DNA from: JBFMFB01 sp040752115
GTDB taxonomy: Bacteria > Pseudomonadota > Gammaproteobacteria > Burkholderiales > Sulfuricellaceae
DNA: 64,000 nt
Direction: 5' to 3'
Assembly (NCBI GenBank): GCA_040752115.1
Contig: JBFMFB010000012.1
Coordinates: 1 to 64,000, forward strand
Shown: one piece after another, positions 45,089 to 53,236 of the stretch
Layout of the letters: each line of letters opens with the position of its first letter
Position numbering within the stretch: position 1 is the stretch's first letter
Translations under genes and position numbers: made by a program
The notes under the pieces: generated by a model
What the model saw: only the letters and a program-made list of their open reading frames with translations
Told to the model about the DNA's origin: nothing
Database searches by the model: none

Positions 45089-45856
45089 TCATACCACATC
45101 GAACATAAGCACCCTGCGGGCGTTCTCCCCGGTCGCACACGCGATCTCCGCTTGGGTGAGGCCGCGCAGCCCCGCCAGCACCTGCGCGATTTGCGGCAAA
45201 TATTCCGGGCTGTTGCGCGCCTTGCCGATGAACGCAGGCGGAATATCAGGCGCATCGGTTTCCAGCACGATGGATTCCAGCGGCAGTGTGGCGGCCAGTT
45301 CGCGCAGACGCGTTGCACGATCGAAGGTCATGGCGCCGCCGAAGCCGAGCTTGAAACCGAGCTTGATAAACTCTTCCGCCTGCTGGCGGCTACCGCTGAA
45401 AGCATGGGCGATCCCGCCTTTTACCCTATGGCGCCGCAGCAACTTGAGCGCGACATCCTGGGCTTTACGGATATGCAGCAGCACCGGCAGGTCGAACTCC
45501 ACGGCAATCTTCAACTGCTCGCTAAAATAGAATTCCTGCCGGTCGCGGTCATAATCGGAAACGTAAAAATCCAGCCCGATCTCCCCGACCGCAACCGGGT
45601 GGAAGCGGCCGACGTCCGCGCGCAATTCGTCCAAATCCGCCGGCTGCGCCCGCTCCACATACAGCGGATGAATCCCCAGCGCCGGATAGCAGCCCGGATG
45701 GCGCCGGCAGGTCGCCAGTACCGCACCGAACCCGCCGCGCTCCACGCCTGGCACCACCATGATCTCCACCCCCGCCGCACGCGCGCGCGCCGCCACCGCG
45801 TCGCGGTCGGCGTCGAACTCGGCGGCGTCGAGGTGGCAGTGGGTGTCGATCAGCAT
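45089..45856 (-). CDS. TatD-family metal-dependent hydrolase
   Basis: A 255-residue TIM-barrel hydrolase of the TatD/YcfH group, metal-dependent nucleases or deacylases of uncertain natural substrate. The metal ligands are seen in DTHCHL (H6, H8), GEIGLDF (Glu), LHIRKAQ (His), HAFSG (His) and ETDAPD (Asp). The gene lies upstream of mobA in the same orientation. YcfH is more likely than TatD proper, given the length and the GEIGLDFYVSDYDR segment. Confidence 0.9.
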   Translation of the reverse strand: MLIDTHCHLDAAEFDADRDAVAARARAAGVEIMVVPGVERGGFGAVLATCRRHPGCYPALGIHPLYVERAQPADLDELRADVGRFHPVAVGEIGLDFYVSDYDRDRQEFYFSEQLKIAVEFDLPVLLHIRKAQDVALKLLRRHRVKGGIAHAFSGSRQQAEEFIKLGFKLGFGGAMTFDRATRLRELAATLPLESIVLETDAPDIPPAFIGKARNSPEYLPQIAQVLAGLRGLTQAEIACATGENARRVLMFDVV

Positions 45857-45880
45857 CGTTTCGTTTTGAAGGAAAAGCGG

Positions 45881-45919
45881 TTAACCACGAATGACACGAA
45901 TGTTCGCGAATGAACACAA
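45881..45919. repeat. ACGAAT-type intergenic repeat (single copy)
   Basis: TTAACCACGAATGACACGAA followed by TGTTCGCGAATGAACACAA, in the gap between the P-type ATPase and the TatD-family gene. It shares its first 20 bases exactly with the copy at 48.91 kb. Confidence 0.85.
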
Positions 45920-45958
45920 TCTGGTGCAGGATTCACGGCGATGCCCTGTGCAGGGATG

Positions 45959-48634
45959 TCATTGCGGCGATCCCGGGAACCGCTTCCGCAGCTGGCCCGG
46001 AAGCTTCCTGGCCTCTTCCAGCAACAGCACGCTGGCGGCGACCAGCCCGGCCAGCCCCCAGTCATACAGACTCAAGTCCACGGTGCCAAATATGGCCTGG
46101 GCCGGGCTCCAGTGCACCACCACTACCTGCAATGCCACCACCCCGATCAGCGCACTCCACAGCTTGCCGTTGGCGAAAAACTGACGGTTGAAAGCGGTGC
46201 TGTGCTCGGTGCGGACGTTGAACACGTTGAAGAACTGGAACAGCACGAAAGTGGTGAAGGCCAGCGTCAAAGCGTGTTCAATCCCGCCGGACGACAACCC
46301 GTACGAAAACACCCCGATGGTGCCCGCCGCCATGATTGTGCCATAGGCAAGCAGGCGCCAGAAGCGCGGCAGGGTGAGAATGCGCGCTTCGGTGCTGCGT
46401 GGCGGCTCGTTCATTATGCTGGGGCGCGAGGGCTCCAGCCCCAGGGTCATGGCGGGAGGACCGTCCATGATGATGTTGATCCACAGAATCTGGACTGCCG
46501 TCAATGGAGTGGGCAACCCCAGCAACTGCGCGCCGACCACGGTCAGGATGGCGCCGACGTTGGTGGAGAGCTGGAAACGTACGAACTTGACGATGTTGTC
46601 GTAGATGGTGCGGCCTTCCTTGACCGCGCCGACGATGGTGGCAAAGTTGTCGTCGGTAAGCACCATGGTGGCGGCTTCCTTGGTCACCTCTGTGCCGGTG
46701 ATGCCCATCGCCACACCGATGTCGGCGTTCTTCAGCGCCGGGGCGTCGTTGACGCCGTCGCCAGTCATGGCGACGACATGGCCGCGCGCCTTCAGCGCCT
46801 GGACGATCTTGACCTTGTGCTCGGGCGCGACGCGGGCGAACACGGCAGTTTCCTCGATGTGGCTGGAAAGTTCGGCGACGTCGGCCCGGTCGAGTTCCGC
46901 GCCGGTCAGCACCGCACCTTCCAGGCCCAGTTCGCGGGCGATGGCGGCGGCGGTGACAGCGTGGTCGCCGGTAATCATCTTCACCTGAATGCCCGCCTGC
47001 CTGCACAGGCGGATCGCGTCGCGCGCCTCGGGCCGTGGCGGGTCGATGATACCGACCAGGCCGACCAAGGTCAGCCCCTGTGCCCAAACCATCAGATCGC
47101 CGGCGGGGTTGAATTGCTGCGCCGGAATGTCGCGACTGGCCACCGCCAGCACACGCATGGCCTGGCCAGCGAGACGGGCATTCTCTGCCTCGAAGGCGGC
47201 GCGGGTTTCATCGTCGAGAGGCGCCTCACCAACTACATCGAGATGCCGATCGGCACGCGTCAGCAGTACGTCGGGGGCGCCCTTGAGAACCATGCGTACC
47301 CGTTCGCCGTCATGATGGAAGGTGGCCATGAACTTGTGCGCCGAATCGAAAGGGATTTCGGCAATGCGCGGGCTGTGCTCGGCCAGGCTCTCGGGATCGG
47401 CTCCGCCCTTGGCGGCCAGCGCCAGCAGTGCACCCTCCGTGGGATCGCCGATGAGCTGGCCGTCACGGATACGGCTTTCGTTGCACAGGACAGCGGGCGC
47501 CAGCAATGGGAGAAAGTCCGGCAGCAGCGAATTGTCTTCTGCGGTGATCTCGCCCTCGCCGGCATAGCCCTCGCCCGAGACGGAAAAACGCCGCCCCCGG
47601 TAGAACAGCTTGCGCGCGGTCATCTGGTTGAGGGTCAAGGTGCCGGTCTTGTCGGAGCAGATCACCGAGGTCGAGCCCAAGGTTTCCACCGCCGACAGTT
47701 TTTTTACGATGGCGCGGTTCTTCGCCATGCGGTGCATGCCGATGGCCAACGTCACCGTCACCACCGCCGGCAGCCCCTCCGGGATGGCGGCCACGGCCAG
47801 GGCAATGGACGTCATGATAGTCTGCACCAGCGGAGCGCCGCGCAGGATGCCGAACGCGAAAATCAAGGTCACCACTGCGCCGGCGATGATGGCGAGGCGT
47901 TTGCCCAGTCCGTCGAGCTGGATTTGCAACGGAGTGGGGGTTTCCTTCGCCGACTCCAGCAGGTCGGTGATGCGGCCCATCTCGGTTTCCATGCCGGTGG
48001 CGGAGACCAGCGCCTCGATCCGGCCGCGGGTCACCACAGTGTTCATGAACACCATGTTGAAGCGTTCGGCCAGCGGGTGCTCCCCCGGCGGAAGCGCCTC
48101 GGCGTACTTGCCCACGGAGTGGGATTCTCCGGTCAATGCCGCTTCCGCCACCTCGGCATTGTGCGCCGCCAGCACACGGGCATCGGCGGGCACCCGGTCG
48201 CCCGCCTCCAGCAACACGATGTCGCCGGGGGCAAGACTCTCGGCGGGGATCTGCAGCACTTCGCCGCCACGCCGCACCCGGGCGTATTGCGCCAGCATCT
48301 TCTTGAGCGCAGCCAGTGTTGCCTCTGCGCGAAGCTCCTGGTAGAAACCGAGGCAAGCATTGAACACCACCACTATCAGGATCACCGCAGCGTCTTTGAT
48401 GTCGCCGACAGCACCAGCCAGCGCCGCCGCACCGATCAGTACCACCACCAGCAGATCCTTGAACTGGTCCAGGAACTTCATCCAGGCCGGACGCGGCAGC
48501 TTTTCCGTGAGGCGGTTGGGCCCATGACGTTCCAACCGGCGCCGCGCTTCGGCCTCGGTCAAGCCGTGGATGGTAGTGTCCAGGCGGGTCAGCGCCTCAT
48601 CGCCCGAAACCGACCAGACCGGTTGTTGCTTCAT
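45959..48634 (-). CDS. P-type ATPase, Ca2+/Mn2+-like (P2A)
   Basis: An 891-residue cation pump. Order of motifs: N-terminal cation ATPase domain, TGES (about 166) of the A domain, PEGLP in M4 (about 284), the phosphorylated DKTGT (D328), KGAP of the N domain and TGDGVNDAP (about 622-630), then six C-terminal membrane helices. The PEGLP and NIIMDGPPAMTLG ligand segments resemble SERCA-type pumps; Ca2+ or Mn2+ export is the best guess. The start is taken at MKQQPVWSVSGDEAL; an upstream in-frame extension runs through a broken universal stress protein remnant in another frame. Confidence 0.93.
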   Translation of the reverse strand: MKQQPVWSVSGDEALTRLDTTIHGLTEAEARRRLERHGPNRLTEKLPRPAWMKFLDQFKDLLVVVLIGAAALAGAVGDIKDAAVILIVVVFNACLGFYQELRAEATLAALKKMLAQYARVRRGGEVLQIPAESLAPGDIVLLEAGDRVPADARVLAAHNAEVAEAALTGESHSVGKYAEALPPGEHPLAERFNMVFMNTVVTRGRIEALVSATGMETEMGRITDLLESAKETPTPLQIQLDGLGKRLAIIAGAVVTLIFAFGILRGAPLVQTIMTSIALAVAAIPEGLPAVVTVTLAIGMHRMAKNRAIVKKLSAVETLGSTSVICSDKTGTLTLNQMTARKLFYRGRRFSVSGEGYAGEGEITAEDNSLLPDFLPLLAPAVLCNESRIRDGQLIGDPTEGALLALAAKGGADPESLAEHSPRIAEIPFDSAHKFMATFHHDGERVRMVLKGAPDVLLTRADRHLDVVGEAPLDDETRAAFEAENARLAGQAMRVLAVASRDIPAQQFNPAGDLMVWAQGLTLVGLVGIIDPPRPEARDAIRLCRQAGIQVKMITGDHAVTAAAIARELGLEGAVLTGAELDRADVAELSSHIEETAVFARVAPEHKVKIVQALKARGHVVAMTGDGVNDAPALKNADIGVAMGITGTEVTKEAATMVLTDDNFATIVGAVKEGRTIYDNIVKFVRFQLSTNVGAILTVVGAQLLGLPTPLTAVQILWINIIMDGPPAMTLGLEPSRPSIMNEPPRSTEARILTLPRFWRLLAYGTIMAAGTIGVFSYGLSSGGIEHALTLAFTTFVLFQFFNVFNVRTEHSTAFNRQFFANGKLWSALIGVVALQVVVVHWSPAQAIFGTVDLSLYDWGLAGLVAASVLLLEEARKLPGQLRKRFPGSPQ

Positions 48635-48653
48635 GTCCTGCACGAATGTTTCC

Positions 48654-48800
48654 TTAGTAAAGCGCGTAGCTATCAAGCCGATGATTTGCCACCGGCGCCA
48701 GCCCGGCCAAGGCGGTAACGTCATGGCCGGGAGCGGCCATACCGATCAGATGCCGCGCCGCGCGGTCGGAGTTTTCCGAGCCGTCCACCGGCAGCAAGAT
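48654..48800 (-). pseudogene. Universal stress protein, N-terminal remnant
   Basis: Read on the minus strand, this 48-codon stretch encodes ILLPVDGSENSDRAARHLIG, then MAAPGHDVTALAGLAPVANH and a stop, which is the first beta strand, loop and helix of a universal stress (UspA) protein. It has a stop codon immediately before the first Ile, no ATG, and lacks the ATP-binding C-terminal half. UspA genes often precede P-type ATPases. In the 487-base gap between the ATPase and the ceramidase-like gene it is the only coding relic; the rest is the ACGAAT repeat pair. Confidence 0.75.
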
Positions 48801-48908
48801 TTAAGCGTACAGCCTCCTGCTCACTTGCCCCCCAGGCAGTTTACAACAAGCCGACCGCACGAAGTTTTGGCGCTTCGCCCAGTAAAGGTATTATCCTTAA
48901 AACGGCAG

Positions 48909-49056
48909 TTAACCACGAATGACACGAATTTTCACGAACGAGCACAAATAGTTAGGACATAATTTCGCCTCCCCTAACGGATGAGCCAAGCAAGAATGGT
49001 TAATTCGTTGATTATTCGTGAACATTCGTGCCTCATTTGTGCAAATTCGTGGTTAA
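48909..49056. repeat. Inverted pair of ACGAAT-type repeats
   Basis: TTAACCACGAATGACACGAA then TTTTCACGAACGAGCACAAAT (48909-48949) faces the inverted copy GTGCCTCATTTGTGCAAATT then CGTGGTTAA ending at 49056, with TTATTCGTGAACATTC between. The pair could fold into a cruciform of about 150 bases between two divergent transcription units. Confidence 0.85.
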
Positions 49057-49121
49057 TCGCTTTTTTAGGATTATTGAGACACTCGCGGCGCCAATGCCGA
49101 CATTTTTCCGGATCTGGCCCC

Positions 49122-49940
49122 ATGACCCGTTCTGCTTCGCCACACCACGACGGCAACCACCCCCGCCGGACGCGCCTGTTGCTGCTTGTGCTGCTTACTG
49201 TGGCGGTGGGCGTCCTCGCCGCCTCCCTGCCGCCCGTTCCGCAGTGGCCCAGCTACCACGACTTCGCCGACCGACGCGCCTTCCTGGGCCTGCCCAACTT
49301 CCTCAATGTGGCCTCCAACGGCCTGTTCGTGCTGGCGGGCGCGGCCGGCCTGCGTTGGCTCCTCGCCACGGGAGGAAATGCAGCCTTCCGGCAGCGCCGC
49401 GAACGCTGGCCGTATCTGGCATTCTTTCTCGGCCTGGCGCTGACTGGCGTCGCCTCGGCCTGGTACCATCTGGAACCCGACAACGGGCGGCTGCTGTGGG
49501 ACCGCCTGGCGCTGACCATTGCCCTCATGTCCTGGCTGGCGGCGATCATCGTCGAGCGCGTCGGCGTCGCAGCGGGGCTGGCGCTGTTGCCGGCGCTCCT
49601 GGCTGCGGGGGCGGCCTCCGTGCTCTACTGGGGCGCCACCGAGGCGTTGGGGGCGGGCGATCTGCGCCCTTACGGCATGGTGCAGTTCTACCCGGCGCTG
49701 CTGATTCCGCTGCTCATCCTGCTGTTTCCACCCCGCTACACCCGCGGCGGCGATGCGCTGGCGGTGCTCGGCTGGTACACCGCGGCGCTCGGCGCCGAAT
49801 TCCTCGACCGGCAGATTTTCGCCCTGGGCGGGATCGTCAGTGGCCATACCGTCAAGCACGTCTGCGCCGCTCTGGCCGCCTGCTGGGTGCTGCGCATGCT
49901 CAGGCTGCGGCGGCCCTGCGGTCGCGGTGAAAATCCATGA
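49122..49940 (+). CDS. CREST-type (alkaline ceramidase-like) membrane hydrolase
   Basis: A 272-residue protein with about seven membrane helices. Its conserved residues fit the CREST superfamily of metal-dependent membrane hydrolases, which includes alkaline ceramidases and Per1-type proteins: S112 and H116 (SAWYH), D127 (LLWDRLALT), and H242/H246 (GHTVKH). These would make a zinc site for amide hydrolysis. The start at 49122 follows GGCCCC, with no strong ribosome site; the frame is open further upstream through the ACGAAT repeat. Its stop overlaps the next start (ATGA). Substrate unknown; a lipid amide is a guess. Confidence 0.8.
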   Translation: MTRSASPHHDGNHPRRTRLLLLVLLTVAVGVLAASLPPVPQWPSYHDFADRRAFLGLPNFLNVASNGLFVLAGAAGLRWLLATGGNAAFRQRRERWPYLAFFLGLALTGVASAWYHLEPDNGRLLWDRLALTIALMSWLAAIIVERVGVAAGLALLPALLAAGAASVLYWGATEALGAGDLRPYGMVQFYPALLIPLLILLFPPRYTRGGDALAVLGWYTAALGAEFLDRQIFALGGIVSGHTVKHVCAALAACWVLRMLRLRRPCGRGENP

Positions 49941-51151
49941 ACCCGGCATTGGCGGCGGGGGCGCCTGCCCCGCAACCAGGCGCCCAATTTCCGCGCGGAA
50001 GCGCCTGGGCCATGCTGGTCTGCCTGCTGTTGCTGGCCGGCTGTGCGCCGACGCGCGGCTATGAGTCGCTGCTGGCGCTCATCGACGCCGGCGCAGGCGA
50101 CGGCCCTTCCCGATTGAAAACCGTCACCGCCAGCCCGGCGCGAACACCCGTCTCCTATGTGATCGCCGGACGCCTTCACCGCGGCGACTTGTACCTGCCT
50201 GGCACGGGCGCACCCGAGGCCGCAATCGTGCTGGTACCCGGCGCGGTGCCCGGCGGCAAGGACGACCCGCGTCTTGCGGCCTTCGCCGCGACACTCGCTC
50301 GCGTCCGCTTCGCGGTGCTCGTTCCGGATCTGCCGGGCTTCCGCGATCTACGCATCCAGCCGACGGACGCTCGCGTGGTGGCGGACGCCTTCGCCTACCT
50401 CGCCAGCCGCCCGGAACTTGCGCCCGGAGGGCGCGCTGGCATCGGCGCTTTCAGCTATGCGGTGGGACCGGCGGTGCTGGCGGCGCTGGAAGAAGATATT
50501 CGGGACCGGGTGCGCTTCGTCCTGGGGGTGGGAGGCTATCACGACCTGGCGCGCGCCGTCTCCTACTTCACCACCGGCTGGTTCGAGCACGAGGGCCGCT
50601 GGCATTACCTCAAGCCGGACGACTACGGCAGGATGGTGTTCGCCAAGAGCAGCCTGCCCCACCTGCCGCCGCGCGACCGGGTGATCGTGGAGCAGATGGT
50701 TGCCATCAAGCTCAAGGATGTCGCGGCGGACATCTCCCGCCTCGCGCCCGGCCTCGGGCCAGAGGGCAGGGCGGTGTACGCGCTCCTCACCAATACCGAC
50801 CCGGGGCGCGTGCCGCAACTCACCGCGGCGCTGCCGCCCGGCCTGCGCGCCGACATTGCCGCGTTGTCCCTGCACAACAAGGATATCGGCCGCCTCAGGG
50901 CGCGCCTGATCCTGGTGCACGGCGAGAACGACAATCTCATTCCCTACCCGGAAAGCATCGCCCTGGCCGCCGCCGCCCCGCCCGGCCAGGCGCGCCTGTT
51001 CATCATCCGGCGCATCCTCGGCCACGTTGACTTGTCGCCGTCGCCCATCCTCAGCAGGGAATTCCTCGGCCGCGAGCTGCCCGATGCATGGCGCATGTGG
51101 CGCGCGGTGGACGCGCTGCTGGCCGAGCGTCAGGCGGAGATCGGGGCATGA
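49937..51151 (+). CDS. Alpha/beta-hydrolase-like lipoprotein
   Basis: A 404-residue protein with a signal and lipobox LLAGC (C36), so probably an outer- or inner-membrane lipoprotein, and an alpha/beta hydrolase domain. The early strand VLVPGAVPGGKDDPR resembles an oxyanion loop; the nucleophile elbow reads GAFSYAV (S173), with alanines where glycines are usual; LVHGENDNLIP supplies a late Asp and GHVDLSP a likely His. The start overlaps the previous stop and its stop overlaps the next start, so three proteins are made together. The substrate is unknown. Confidence 0.75.
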   Translation: MNPALAAGAPAPQPGAQFPRGSAWAMLVCLLLLAGCAPTRGYESLLALIDAGAGDGPSRLKTVTASPARTPVSYVIAGRLHRGDLYLPGTGAPEAAIVLVPGAVPGGKDDPRLAAFAATLARVRFAVLVPDLPGFRDLRIQPTDARVVADAFAYLASRPELAPGGRAGIGAFSYAVGPAVLAALEEDIRDRVRFVLGVGGYHDLARAVSYFTTGWFEHEGRWHYLKPDDYGRMVFAKSSLPHLPPRDRVIVEQMVAIKLKDVAADISRLAPGLGPEGRAVYALLTNTDPGRVPQLTAALPPGLRADIAALSLHNKDIGRLRARLILVHGENDNLIPYPESIALAAAAPPGQARLFIIRRILGHVDLSPSPILSREFLGRELPDAWRMWRAVDALLAERQAEIGA

Positions 51152-52200
51152 GCCGGACGCGGCTGTTCATGCTCGCGGCATCCGGAATGCGCCGCCCTGG
51201 CATGATCAGGCGCTGGCGCCGCATCATGCTGTGGCTTGCCCCGGTTGTCGCGTTGCTGGGGGGGCTTTGGTACATGACAAACATGCCCGGACGCCCTCAT
51301 GCTGGAGCGCTGCCGCCGCTCACCAATGAGGAGGCGCAACTGCGCGACCGGTTGGGCCTGCATGTAGGGGCGCTGGCAGGACGGATCGGGGAGCGGCATC
51401 CATGGCGGCCGGAGGCGCTGGAGGAAGCCGCTTCCTACATCGAGGCCGCGCTGCGGAGTTCGGGTTACGCCGTGACCTCGCAGTCCTTCACCGTGGCGGG
51501 CAAGACGGTGCGCAACATCGAGGCCGAGCTTGTCGGCACCTCGGCGCCCGGCGAGATCGTGCTGGTCGGAGCGCATTACGACACGGTGCGGGGTACCCCG
51601 GGGGCGAACGACAACGCCAGCGGCATCGCCGCCATGCTCGAGATCGCGCGCCTGCTGGCAGGACGGCCCTCCCGGCGCAGCGTGCGTTTCGTCGCTTTCG
51701 TCAACGAGGAACCGCCCTTCTTCTACACCGGGGACATGGGCAGCCGCCACTATGCGCAACGGACACGGGCACGCGGCGAAAACATTGCCGCCATGCTGTC
51801 GCTGGAGACTCTCGGCTACTACACGGATGCGCCGGACAGCCAGCGTTACCCGTTCCCCTTCGGCCTGGTTTACCCCGGCACGGGCGATTTTGTTGCCTTC
51901 GTCGGCAACCTCGCCTCGCGCGAACTGGTGCGCGGCTGTGTCCGCTCCTTCCGCTCCCATACCGCCTTTCCCTCGCAGGGGCTGGCCGCGCCGGGATGGA
52001 TGGGGAGCGTGCACTGGTCTGATCACTGGTCGTTCTGGAGGGAGGGCTACCCCGCGCTCATGGTCACCGATACTGCCCTGTTCCGCTATCCTGATTACCA
52101 CGCCCGCAGCGACACACCGGACAAGCTGAACTACGAGCGTCTTGCCCGGGTCACGTCGGGGCTGGCGCGGCTAACGGTGGAACTGGCGCGCGGGCGATAG
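51148..52200 (+). CDS. M28-family zinc peptidase, membrane anchored
   Basis: A 350-residue aminopeptidase-like enzyme with one N-terminal membrane segment (about 28-45) and a periplasmic M28 domain. Zinc-ligand motifs are GAHYDT (H143, D145), ANDNASG (D155), NEEPP (E187-E188) and YHARSDTPDKL (H318). M28 covers aminopeptidases, glutamate carboxypeptidases and glutaminyl cyclases. The start at 51148 overlaps the previous stop codon and is preferred to an ATG 60 bases upstream. Last gene of the three-gene unit. Confidence 0.88.
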   Translation: MSRTRLFMLAASGMRRPGMIRRWRRIMLWLAPVVALLGGLWYMTNMPGRPHAGALPPLTNEEAQLRDRLGLHVGALAGRIGERHPWRPEALEEAASYIEAALRSSGYAVTSQSFTVAGKTVRNIEAELVGTSAPGEIVLVGAHYDTVRGTPGANDNASGIAAMLEIARLLAGRPSRRSVRFVAFVNEEPPFFYTGDMGSRHYAQRTRARGENIAAMLSLETLGYYTDAPDSQRYPFPFGLVYPGTGDFVAFVGNLASRELVRGCVRSFRSHTAFPSQGLAAPGWMGSVHWSDHWSFWREGYPALMVTDTALFRYPDYHARSDTPDKLNYERLARVTSGLARLTVELARGR

Positions 52201-52257
52201 CCCTAGCCCGGATGTTTCATGCGCAACCTGCTTGTCTGTGCGGCTCGCGGCACGGCT

Positions 52258-52415
52258 TCAGTAGCACAACAGCACGTCGCAGTCCGCCGCATTGGCCACG
52301 TCCTTGCTGACGTGGCGCGTGATATTCCGTCGTTCAGTCCCGCTTGGCGCATCCAGTCATCATGATCGGTATCGTAAACATGCAGCACCTCGATCCGCGC
52401 ATCATGATTTCTGGC
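52258..52415 (-). pseudogene. Universal stress protein, frameshifted C-terminal remnant
   Basis: On the minus strand RIEVLHVYDTDH in one frame is followed, after a one-base frame change near 52325, by TRHVSKDVANAADCDVLLCY and a stop. The latter is the usual C-terminal end of UspA proteins (the helix and last strand). No start codon or N-terminal half is present. It fills most of the gap between the M28 peptidase and the slipin gene. Confidence 0.7.
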
Positions 52416-53151
52416 GGGTCAGCAATTCCATGAAATCACCCGGAACCGGAAAAACGATGGTATTGGTCTTGTCCCCGGCGATGGCAGCGAGCGTCTGCAG
52501 ATAGCGCAACTGCATCGCCTCCGGCTGGTGTGCCAGCATTTGCGCAGCCTGCAGCAGCTTCTCCGAGGCTTGCAGTTCGCCCTCGGCATGGATCACCTTG
52601 GCGCGTCGCTCCCGCTCCGCTTCGGCCTGCTTCGCAATGGCGCGCACCATCGACTCGTCGATGTCGACATGCTTGATTTCCACATTGGCCACCTTGATTC
52701 CCCAAGTGTCGGTTTGCGCGTCCAGCACCTGCTGGATGTCCAGGTTGAGCCGCTCGCGCTCGGACAGCATTTCATCCAGTTCGTGCTTGCCGAGCACAGC
52801 CCGCAGCGTGGTCTGCGCGAATTGGCTGGTGGCATTGAGAAAGTCCTCGACCTGAATGATCGCCTTCTGCGGATCGACCACACGCAGATACACCACGGCG
52901 CTGACCTTGACCGAGACGTTGTCGCGCGAAATCACGTCCTGGGTCGGCACATCGAGCACTACCGTGCGCAGATCGACACGCACCATCTGCTGAACGCCGG
53001 GAATCACGACCACCAGGCCCGGCCCCTTGACCTTCCAGAATCGGCCGAGCATGAACACCACGCCGCGCTCGTATTCGCGCAGGATGCGAAATGATGCGGC
53101 GACCAACACGACGATCGCCAGTGCGGTGCCGCCGAACCCCAACTCAAACAT
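52402..53151 (-). CDS. Slipin (stomatin-family SPFH protein)
   Basis: A 249-residue SPFH/band-7 membrane-scaffold protein: an N-terminal membrane hairpin (about 5-22), then the SPFH domain (REYERGVVFMLGRFWKVKGP, VDLRTVVLDVPTQDVISRDN) and a coiled-coil stretch rich in Glu, Arg and Lys (AKQAEAERERRAKVIHAEGE). The start at 53151 follows a GGAGAGTAACC site; an open frame continues upstream only through a CTCCCCC-type repeat. Gene pair with nfeD is the classical stomatin operon; the NfeD protease is thought to cut slipin. Confidence 0.93.
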   Translation of the reverse strand: MFELGFGGTALAIVVLVAASFRILREYERGVVFMLGRFWKVKGPGLVVVIPGVQQMVRVDLRTVVLDVPTQDVISRDNVSVKVSAVVYLRVVDPQKAIIQVEDFLNATSQFAQTTLRAVLGKHELDEMLSERERLNLDIQQVLDAQTDTWGIKVANVEIKHVDIDESMVRAIAKQAEAERERRAKVIHAEGELQASEKLLQAAQMLAHQPEAMQLRYLQTLAAIAGDKTNTIVFPVPGDFMELLTRQKS

Positions 53152-53194
53152 GGTTACTCTCCTTAAAAGTGAAGCTCGCACAGCCAGCCTTCGT

Positions 53195-53220
53195 CCCCCT
53201 CTCCCACTTACGGGGGAGGG
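53195..53220. repeat. CTCCCCC-type intergenic repeat
   Basis: CCCCCTCTCCCACTTACGGG followed by GGAGGG forms a GC-rich hairpin between nfeD and the slipin gene. The same family is found at the mutY 3' end. Confidence 0.75.
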
Positions 53221-53236
53221 CAACGGGGCATGCCCG

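Noticed and set aside
45941..48718. A 925-codon plus-strand frame opposite the P-type ATPase
   Set aside because: Antisense shadow; the ATPase on the other strand has every family motif.
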